Under the pieces are notes generated by a model, which worked only from the letters and a program-made list of their open reading frames with translations, ran no database searches and was not told where the DNA came from. From assembly GCA_964366335.1 (NCBI GenBank), contig CAYITQ010000024.1, positions 1 to 10,743 on the forward strand: a stretch of 10,743 nt of DNA, read 5' to 3'. This stretch comes from JACRNA01 sp964366335. Lineage in GTDB: Bacteria > Patescibacteriota > Microgenomatia > CAZETR01 > Amesbacteraceae. A program made the position numbers and the translations under genes. Each line of letters starts with the position of its first letter. Within the stretch, counting starts at the first letter, position 1. This document shows, piece by piece, positions 6,482 to 10,743 of the stretch.

Positions 6482-7155
6482 TGATTTTTTTAATGTTTGT
6501 TCTGGGGGTAATCGCGGGGAGCGTTGCGAATGCAGTTATATATCGCGTTCCCCGCGGTGTGTCGTGGTACAAGGGGAGGTCTTTTTGTCCAAATTGCAAG
6601 CATGCGCTGTCTTCCTGTGACCTATTGCCTATTGCCTCTTACCTTCTACTTCGTGGAAAGTGCAGATATTGTCAGTCCCCTATTCCAGTACGCTATTTGT
6701 TAGTGGAATTATTTTTGGGAGTGGGATTTGTCCTAAGTCCCTTAAGTAATTTAGGTATCTTATGGGTCAGTACCGTGATAGCCGTTATGGACTGGGAGAC
6801 TATGCTTGTGAGCGATTGGATGGTTTTGATTTGGGGTGGATTGGTAGTAGTGAGTAGTGGGATAGGTGGGATATCGGGAGGATTGGTGGGGATGGGGGTA
6901 ATAGGGGGATTATGGTTAATTACCAATAAAAAAGCTATGGGTAGTGGTGATATTGGAATTGCAGCTGTTTTGGGATTATGGTTAGGTTTCCCAAAAATAA
7001 TTACAGCCCTCTGGGTAGCTTTTGTCATTGGCGGAATTTATGGAGGCTATTTATTAATTACTAAAAAAGCCAAGTTAAAAACCGCTGTCCCCTTTGGCCC
7101 TTTTTTGATTTTGGGTGGGTGGATAGCGTATACTTTAAGTTATGGAGTTTTCTAA
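6478..7155 (+). CDS. pilD: Type IV prepilin peptidase PilD (GspO family)
   Basis: Polytopic membrane aspartyl protease that cuts prepilin leaders and, in many members, N-methylates the new N-terminus. The 225-residue product has the N-terminal domain with two CxxC pairs, C37-x2-C40 and C62-x2-C65, as in bifunctional enzymes. The LPIASYLLLRGKCRYC stretch is typical. The protease aspartates are likely among D105/D113 (MDWETMLVSD) and D158 (GSGDIG), followed by the family hallmark PFGPFL (205-210). Several hydrophobic segments follow the cysteine domain. GSGDIG departs from the usual GxGDxKL in lacking the Lys. Its ATG overlaps the pilin stop, and its end overlaps the next gene by 14 nt. Within the gene lie a short 7-bp repeat (6621-6637) and a G-rich, C-poor run (about 6831-6915). 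Confidence 0.94.
   Translation: MMIFLMFVLGVIAGSVANAVIYRVPRGVSWYKGRSFCPNCKHALSSCDLLPIASYLLLRGKCRYCQSPIPVRYLLVELFLGVGFVLSPLSNLGILWVSTVIAVMDWETMLVSDWMVLIWGGLVVVSSGIGGISGGLVGMGVIGGLWLITNKKAMGSGDIGIAAVLGLWLGFPKIITALWVAFVIGGIYGGYLLITKKAKLKTAVPFGPFLILGGWIAYTLSYGVF
6621..6637 (+). repeat. Short tandem 7-mer (CCTATTG, 2.4 copies) in pilD
   Basis: CCTATTG occurs at 6621 and 6628 and is followed by CCT. It encodes LLPIA in a conserved part of PilD, so the repeat may be coincidental to coding, but it shares the 7-bp period of the array in the delta' gene. Confidence 0.5.
6831..6915 (+). repeat. G-rich, C-poor low-complexity run inside pilD
   Basis: G runs of 3-5 lie at 6859, 6868, 6876, 6888, 6894 and 6904, with only one C between 6831 and 6915. 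It encodes the Gly/Val/Ile-rich membrane segment of PilD (about 119-146). Loops are mostly 2-6 nt, with one of 9, so it is a relaxed rather than a strict G-quadruplex pattern. Confidence 0.5.
7105..7134 (+). promoter_or_regulatory. Possible internal promoter before the leaderless pilin-like gene
   Basis: TTGATT (7105-7110, 4 of 6 to TTGACA) and TATACT (7129-7134, 5 of 6 to TATAAT) are 18 bp apart, inside the 3' end of pilD. The ATG at 7142 follows 7 nt later, the same -10-to-ATG spacing as at pilB and the delta' gene. The sequence is AT-rich, so a chance match is possible. Confidence 0.35.
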
Positions 7156-7585
7156 AGACGAGATAATTTTTGTAACTTGTGTTCTACTTGCTATATTTGG
7201 CGTATCTTATTTCCAATTGAAAATCAGCCAGATGAAAACGCGGGATGCCCAGCGCAAATCAGATGTGGAATTAGTGAGCCGGGCTCTGAACGCATATTTT
7301 GAGGATTACAAAATACTTCCGGCGGCTTCCGCTCGGGGTGAGATAATCAGCTGTGGATTTAAGGCTTCGGAAGTTTGTCCTTGGGGGGGCGGTCCTCTGA
7401 TTGACGCGGTCAATGTGACATATCTCAAAAAACTTCCCGAAGATCCGCAGACTTACAAAGGTTTACAATATAAATATTCTGTAAACTCTGAGCGGACCAA
7501 GTACAAAATATGTATAACTTTGGAATACACAGGTGACAAAGACTATAAAAAGGATATACAATGTAATTGGTATGTTTCAAATTAA
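7142..7585 (+). CDS. Pilin-like protein lacking a prepilin leader
   Basis: A 147-residue protein with one N-terminal membrane helix (about 8-24) followed by KTRDAQRKSDVELVSRALNAY (32-52) and YKILP, the linker pattern of GspG-type pilins (compare GRDVRRQSD and SARDGRRKAD in the next two genes). It has no basic leader and no G^FxxxE site; it starts MEFSKDEIIFV. Four cysteines (C71, C79, C124, C141) in the soluble part could form two disulfides. It overlaps the end of pilD by 14 nt and is overlapped by the next pilin by 14 nt, so it is in the operon. It may stay membrane-anchored as an assembly helper, or be inserted without PilD processing. An upstream in-frame start that would add a leader is not apparent. 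Family membership is an inference from the helix and linker. Confidence 0.75.
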   Translation: MEFSKDEIIFVTCVLLAIFGVSYFQLKISQMKTRDAQRKSDVELVSRALNAYFEDYKILPAASARGEIISCGFKASEVCPWGGGPLIDAVNVTYLKKLPEDPQTYKGLQYKYSVNSERTKYKICITLEYTGDKDYKKDIQCNWYVSN

Positions 7586-8006
7586 AAAAGGCTTTACTCT
7601 AATTGAATTCATGGTAGCAATGTCGCTGGTCGCCATATTATCCACTCTGGCTATTGGGAATTTTATGGGAACCCAGAAGCGCGGCCGTGATGTCCGTAGG
7701 CAGTCTGACCTCAACCAATACCGCGTGGCCTTGGAAAATTACTCCTCAAACAATTCGGGTCTTTACCCGATATTTTCAGGAATGGCACCAACGGTGTTGG
7801 CGACCCCACTTCAATCCTATATGACCGGTTTTCCGGTGGATCCTCAAGGCACTAATTACCGGTATGCATCAACTGACGGTTTGACATATGTATTGGATGC
7901 CTGTATGGAAGTGCAGAAGAAATTGTTTGAAATGTGTTCAAATGGCAAGTCCGGGGTTACAATAAATGACTGCTCTGTTGCATCAGACAATACCTGTGAT
8001 TTATGA
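7572..8006 (+). CDS. Type IV prepilin / GspG-like pseudopilin
   Basis: From the ATG at 7572 the protein has 144 residues: a 7-residue leader MFQIKKG, cleavage G7^FTLIE with Glu12 at +5, and the hydrophobic helix FMVAMSLVAILSTLAIGNF. The linker TQKRGRDVRRQSDLNQYRVALENY and the later FPVDPQGTNYRY resemble the P-x-DPxG-x2-YxY element of GspG. Four cysteines lie near the C-terminus (C111, C122, C134, C142). An in-frame GTG at 7533 would lengthen the leader by 13 residues; I prefer the ATG because a short basic leader is typical. It overlaps the previous gene by 14 nt and the next by ATGA. It probably builds into the fibre as a minor or alternative subunit. Confidence 0.88.
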   Translation: MFQIKKGFTLIEFMVAMSLVAILSTLAIGNFMGTQKRGRDVRRQSDLNQYRVALENYSSNNSGLYPIFSGMAPTVLATPLQSYMTGFPVDPQGTNYRYASTDGLTYVLDACMEVQKKLFEMCSNGKSGVTINDCSVASDNTCDL

Positions 8007-8363
8007 AAAAAGCTTTTACATTAGTGGAATTACTAGTGGCATTATCAATAATGGCTTTGATTATGGGCGCCTCTCTGACGGCATTTGAAGCTACCAAAAA
8101 GAGCGCCCGTGATGGCCGGCGCAAAGCTGATTTGGAAAGCCTGCGCTCGGCTCTGGAAATTTATAGAAGCGACATTGGGACATATCCCGCAAATCTCAAC
8201 TTATTAACTCCAAATTATATCTCCGGAGTTCCTATTGACCCCGTTCCCAGCCAATCTTATGTTTATACTCCAGTTTGTCCCACTACTTGTAAAACCTATA
8301 ACTTGTGTGCCACTTTGGAAATAGGCAGTACCGGGGCATGCAGTTATGTCACCAAAAATCCAT
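8003..8363 (+). CDS. Type IV prepilin / GspG-like pseudopilin, 3' end lost in assembly gap
   Basis: The first 120 residues are readable. The leader is only MKKA, giving A4^FTLVE with Glu9 at +5; Ala replaces the usual Gly at -1. The hydrophobic helix runs to about 28, followed by KKSARDGRRKADLESLRSAL and IYRSDIGTYPANL, then YISGVPIDPVPSQSYVY, the GspG-type P-x-DP and YxY element. Cysteines at 92, 96, 102 and 113 suggest disulfides. Compared with the neighbouring 144-residue pilin, only about 20-30 residues should be missing. The reading frame beyond the Ns is not trustworthy because the gap length is arbitrary. The start overlaps the preceding stop in ATGA. Confidence 0.85.
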
Positions 8364-8463
8364 NNNNNNNNNNNNNNNNNNNNNNNNNNNNNNNNNNNNN
8401 NNNNNNNNNNNNNNNNNNNNNNNNNNNNNNNNNNNNNNNNNNNNNNNNNNNNNNNNNNNNNNN
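8364..8463. other. Assembly gap of exactly 100 N
   Basis: Exactly 100 ambiguous bases, the conventional placeholder for a scaffold gap of unknown size. The pilin before it reads in a different frame from the coding tail after it, so the true length is not 100 unless there is an error or a second gene. It could hide from a few tens of bases to one or more genes. Confidence 0.95.
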
Positions 8464-8544
8464 AAAGGAGCAACTGCGGGTACTATTACTCTGAGTCCAG
8501 CTAACAAAATTATTAATGTTTCAATCAGTGGAAATATACAATGA
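8464..8544 (+). CDS. C-terminal fragment of a pilin-like protein, 5' part lost in gap
   Basis: The frame ending at the TGA at 8542-8544 reads KGATAGTITLSPANKIINVS, then ISGNIQ. The pattern ITLSP...I.VSISGNIQ resembles the C-terminal beta strands of GspH/FimT-type pseudopilins, where a Thr/Ser-rich strand ends in S-G-x-I. Its stop overlaps the next ATG (ATGA), as elsewhere in this operon, which supports it as real coding sequence. It could be the tail of the pilin that starts at 8003, or of a separate pilin gene whose start lies in the gap; the second fits better because the first is already near full length. This is an inference from 26 residues. Confidence 0.6.
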   Translation, partial: KGATAGTITLSPANKIINVSISGNIQ

Positions 8545-8951
8545 TCCTTCGACTACGCTCAGGACAAATACTAATAGAATTGACAATTGCTTTGGCTGTC
8601 GCCATGGTGGCTATTTTAGCGTTGGTCCAAAGTGCTACTAAATCAGTCTCCAGTTCAACATTTTCAAAATCCCAAACCCAAGCGACTCAATATGCCTCCG
8701 AAGCTGTCGAGTGGCTACGTAATCAAAAAAATATCAGCTGGCCGGATTTTTCCACCAGAATTTCTGTCCCGACTTACTGTCTGAACACGTTGGATTGGAA
8801 CACCCCGGCGGCATGTACTTCAAATATGACAGGATTGGCATTTAAGCGTCAATTGGATATATCAGGTGATAATTTAACCGTCAAGGTAATTTGGACGGAG
8901 AAGAATAAAGATTTTTCAGCTAAACAAACGATTTCTTTTAAGGAGTATTAA
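8541..8951 (+). CDS. Minor prepilin, PilV/GspI-like
   Basis: A 136-residue protein with leader MILRLRSG, cleavage G8^QILIE with Glu13 at +5, and the hydrophobic helix ILIELTIALAVAMVAILAL. After the helix, QTQATQYASEAVEWLRNQKN resembles the A-x2-LA-x-EG(I/V)-x2-(L/V)RN region of GspI/PilV minor pilins. The end is beta-rich (DNLTVKVIWTEKNKDF). It has Gln rather than Phe or Met at +1, unusual but compatible with processing. The whole leader after the first Met is encoded by a repeat. Its start overlaps the preceding stop (ATGA) and its stop shares one base with the next ATG (TAATG). Expected role: part of the tip complex that starts pilus assembly. Confidence 0.82.
   Translation: MILRLRSGQILIELTIALAVAMVAILALVQSATKSVSSSTFSKSQTQATQYASEAVEWLRNQKNISWPDFSTRISVPTYCLNTLDWNTPAACTSNMTGLAFKRQLDISGDNLTVKVIWTEKNKDFSAKQTISFKEY
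8546..8567. repeat. Dispersed-type repeat encoding the leader of a minor prepilin
   Basis: The core TCGACTACGCTCAGGACAA (8549-8567), preceded by CCT, matches from memory a short repeat common in CPR and other uncultivated genomes (peptide signature LRLRSGQ). It is imperfectly palindromic, with TCCT and AGGA ends (8545-8548, 8561-8564). It is read in frame as LRLRSGQ and includes the cleavage Gly8. The family assignment needs a genome-wide search. Confidence 0.6.
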
Positions 8952-9418
8952 TGAAACAGGCCTTTACATTAATTGAAACTGTTGTCGCGGTAGGTGTATT
9001 TGCCGTGTTGTCAGTAGTGGGTAGTGTTTTACTGTTTGGAATATTAAGAGGATCCAAAAAATCGGCGGCAGTCTCAGTTGTCCGCGCCGAGGGAGCCAAT
9101 ATTATAAACAACATGACAGGGATGCTTCGATTTGCTCAAGAAATAAAAAGTTGTGGTAATAGTAGCATCACTTTTACTCCACAAGTAGGAGGTGATATTA
9201 CTTATACAATAATCGGAAATTCAATTGCCTCAAATAGTGCTGCGATTTCCTCAAATCAGGTGATTGTAAATAATCTTGTTTTTGTTTGTATACCGGTTGT
9301 CCCGAAAACCAAAACAATAAACATTAATTTTAATCTGAAGAGAGATCCAACTACGTCTGTTTTTGATCAGGCGGAAATACCTTTTCAGACCAAAGTGGTC
9401 TTGCGTAACCGCGATTAA
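8951..9418 (+). CDS. Minor prepilin, PilW/GspJ-like
   Basis: A 155-residue protein with the very short leader MKQA, cleavage A4^FTLIE with Glu9 at +5, and the helix TVVAVGVFAVLSVVGSVLLF. Ala replaces Gly at -1. The following region, RAEGANIINNMTGMLRFAQEIKSC, resembles GspJ/PilW (R-x-E-x-I-x2-M-x3-LR-x-A), and the rest is beta-rich. It has a good ribosome-binding site, AAGGAG, five bases before the ATG, within the last codons of the preceding gene, with which it overlaps by one base. Position between I-like and K-like pilins is the usual order of the minor-pilin tip complex. Confidence 0.82.
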   Translation: MKQAFTLIETVVAVGVFAVLSVVGSVLLFGILRGSKKSAAVSVVRAEGANIINNMTGMLRFAQEIKSCGNSSITFTPQVGGDITYTIIGNSIASNSAAISSNQVIVNNLVFVCIPVVPKTKTININFNLKRDPTTSVFDQAEIPFQTKVVLRNRD

Positions 9419-9429
9419 AGGTTTATTAT
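9401..9429 (+). promoter_or_regulatory. Possible internal promoter before the PilX-like gene
   Basis: TTGCGT (9401-9406, 3 of 6 to TTGACA) and TATTAT (9424-9429, 5 of 6 to TATAAT) are 17 bp apart. The ATG at 9436 follows 6 nt later, exactly the pilB spacing, and there is no strong ribosome-binding site. The -35 is weak and the region AT-rich, so chance is a real alternative. Confidence 0.3.
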
Positions 9430-9435
9430 TAATTT

Positions 9436-10209
9436 ATGCAAAAAGGTCAAGCCTTGATAGTTATATTGTTGGTCTTAGCGGTTGCTTTGACTGTAGGCTT
9501 GGCAGTAGTCTCAAGAAGTGTGACAGATATCGGTACATCCACTACCCAAGAAGAGTCATCACGGGCTCTGTCTGCCGCCGAGGCTGGTATTGAGGCTGCT
9601 TTGGCAGCACCGATGAATCAACAATATAACTCCATCGGGGTTGTAGGGATTCCATACAGTGGAAATTCAATAAGTATTCCTGAACCCCTGTCCGCCGGTG
9701 AATCAGCTACAATATTTATGACGGGTCATGATAGTGATGGAAATATTACCGAAGGAGTCGGGGAATATTCACCCGGCAGTCTGGATTTATGTTGGGGAAC
9801 AGTTTCCACGGGGAGCAAACCGGCCATTGAGGCTTCATTATATTATAAAACCGCCGGTGTTTACAAAATAACCCGTTATGCTTACGATCCCGATTCGCGT
9901 GGAGGCTTTACCGCCTCCGATACTTCTATCGGAAGTTGCCCCACAGATCACTCATATTTGTATCATAAAACAATAAGTGGTTTACCGAGCGGTAAAATAT
10001 TATTGAGAGTACGGTTGTTGTACAATGGTGACACTGCACACTATGTCGCAGTTTCTGGTTCATCATCATTTCCAGTTCAAGGCAAAAATATTACTTCTGA
10101 AGCGACAGACGGGTCCACAACTAGAAAGATAGAAGTCTTCCAGCGTTATCCTGATTTGGCTCCCATGCTGGATTCCGCAGTCTTTTCCGGGGCTGGGTTA
10201 GTTAAGTAG
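9436..10209 (+). CDS. Minor pilin PilX/GspK-like
   Basis: A 257-residue protein beginning MQKG^QALIVILLVLAVAL, a short leader followed by a hydrophobic helix. Position +5 is Val rather than Glu, as is common in GspK/PilX proteins that sit at the fibre tip. SRALSAAEAGIEAAL (42-56) is the clear PilX N-terminal signature (A-x2-AAEAGIE). The remaining ~200 residues are Ser/Gly/Thr-rich and mostly beta, with few cysteines; I do not recognise a specific domain there. The long C-terminal part compared with the I- and J-like pilins is consistent with a tip cap or adhesive role. It lies 17 nt after the PilW-like stop and is the last gene of the plus-strand operon. Confidence 0.82.
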   Translation: MQKGQALIVILLVLAVALTVGLAVVSRSVTDIGTSTTQEESSRALSAAEAGIEAALAAPMNQQYNSIGVVGIPYSGNSISIPEPLSAGESATIFMTGHDSDGNITEGVGEYSPGSLDLCWGTVSTGSKPAIEASLYYKTAGVYKITRYAYDPDSRGGFTASDTSIGSCPTDHSYLYHKTISGLPSGKILLRVRLLYNGDTAHYVAVSGSSSFPVQGKNITSEATDGSTTRKIEVFQRYPDLAPMLDSAVFSGAGLVK

Positions 10210-10743
10210 TCAAGGATTTCCCTCCATCCACAAATTATTCTGTCTTAAAAGGGGTTTGGGGAGTTTCATTAAAATATCAGGTCTAAAGACAATAAACTCA
10301 TTTGGCCACTGGGAATAAAGATTTCTTTGGAAATTGACACCACTAATGCCAATAACCGGTCCTTCAATTTTCAGTTGCTTTGTTCCAGTCCCGGTATTAA
10401 AACTGCCACTAGCTAAAAAGATTCCTTCTAGGTTTGGAGTCAGGGTATCAGGGTCTACGCCTGTGCCTGTGACTGTGCCTACTTGGGAATCAATATTAAT
10501 GTTTCCACCTGCATAGAGAGCTACCAGACCCGTGTTATCATTAAAATTTATATTTTTGTTTATATTGATATCTCTTTCTGCTAAGAATACGACCTTGTAA
10601 TCTCCAAAGTTTAAATCAGCATCAATATTTAAGTCTTGGGGATAATGAAAATAATTGACTTTGGTGCTATCCAGACCGGTGGGGATTGAATACAAGTTGT
10701 TAAAGGGTGATTCAATGGGTTTGACATGAGCAAAGACTCTGGA
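10210..10743 (-). CDS. Unrecognised protein, C-terminal 177 residues (5' end beyond window)
   Basis: The minus-strand frame is open from the window edge to a TGA at 10212-10210, so a TTG at 10695 is not the likely start and the gene continues to the right. The visible part is rich in Asn, Asp, Gly and Ile in short repeated beta patterns (DININKNINF, GGNINIDSQVGTV, GIFLASGSF, LKIEGPVIG), suggesting a beta-helix or beta-roll of an exported protein, then a conserved-looking tail with FIVFRPDILMKLPKPLL and LWMEGNP. No membrane segment is visible. It is convergent with the PilX-like gene with no base between the stops. Neighbourhood suggests a pilus-associated or surface protein, but I do not recognise the family. 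Confidence 0.75.
   Translation of the reverse strand, partial: SRVFAHVKPIESPFNNLYSIPTGLDSTKVNYFHYPQDLNIDADLNFGDYKVVFLAERDININKNINFNDNTGLVALYAGGNINIDSQVGTVTGTGVDPDTLTPNLEGIFLASGSFNTGTGTKQLKIEGPVIGISGVNFQRNLYSQWPNEFIVFRPDILMKLPKPLLRQNNLWMEGNP

Noticed and set aside
7533..7571. GTG start giving a longer leader for the 7572 pilin
   Set aside because: The ATG at 7572 gives a normal short basic leader (MFQIKKG); the longer form has no support.
8464..8494. Continuation of the 8003 pilin through the Ns to a stop at 8494
   Set aside because: The frame after an arbitrary 100-N gap is meaningless, and KEQLRVLLL does not look like a pilin end, while the other frame does.
10334..10516. Plus-strand 60-codon frame within the right-hand minus gene
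   Set aside because: Shadow frame opposite a longer open frame with coherent beta-repeat composition.
1..10743. Recoded TGA (Gly) as in Gracilibacteria/Absconditabacteria
   Set aside because: TGA ends pilT, the pilin genes and the right-hand gene at sensible family lengths, and no TGA interrupts a conserved motif.

Overview
The window looks like chromosomal DNA from an uncultivated bacterium with a small genome, most likely a member of the Candidate Phyla Radiation (Patescibacteria, Microgenomates-like). This is an inference. It rests on tightly overlapping genes, a shortened DNA polymerase III delta'-like protein with no P-loop, a compact type IV pilus cluster with many small KAFTLIE-type pilins, short palindromic repeats lying in frame inside genes (peptide signatures PAGRQ, LRLRSGQ and PPLNLRGG), and a 100-N scaffold gap typical of a metagenome assembly. 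TGA is used as a normal stop, which argues against the TGA-recoding lineages (Gracilibacteria/Absconditabacteria).

Left, minus strand (1-1885): the first 431 codons of gyrB, running off the window edge inside the TOPRIM motif, preceded by a 195-residue delta'-like clamp-loader gene that carries two different repeats inside its coding sequence. Centre, plus strand (1907-10209): a type IV pilus operon in the order pilB (extension ATPase), pilT (retraction ATPase), pilC (inner-membrane platform), a major-pilin candidate, pilD (prepilin peptidase), a leaderless pilin-like protein, two GspG-like pilins, an assembly gap with the tail of a pilin gene behind it, then GspI/PilV-like, GspJ/PilW-like and GspK/PilX-like minor pilins. 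Most junctions overlap by 1-14 nt, which suggests one translationally coupled unit. Right, minus strand (10210-10743): the C-terminal part of an unrecognised, probably secreted or surface protein, meeting the PilX-like gene tail to tail with no base between the stop codons.

How the genes work together: PilD would trim the leaders of the prepilins, PilC and PilB would polymerise them, PilT would disassemble the fibre, and the I/J/K-like pilins would prime or cap it. No secretin gene is seen. No PilM/N/O genes are seen either, but they could lie outside the window.

The most interesting signals are: (1) two unrelated repeat elements that form the leader peptides of two different prepilins, each supplying the Gly at the cleavage site; (2) a self-complementary ATTATAAT box between the delta' gene and pilB that reads as a perfect -10 on both strands, with both ATGs 6-7 nt away, predicting divergent leaderless transcripts; (3) five tandem 7-bp repeats that both encode the delta' N-terminus and lie just upstream of the pilB promoter; (4) a hairpin overlapping the ribosome-binding site of the major-pilin candidate; (5) a 100-N gap that probably hides one or more pilin genes.
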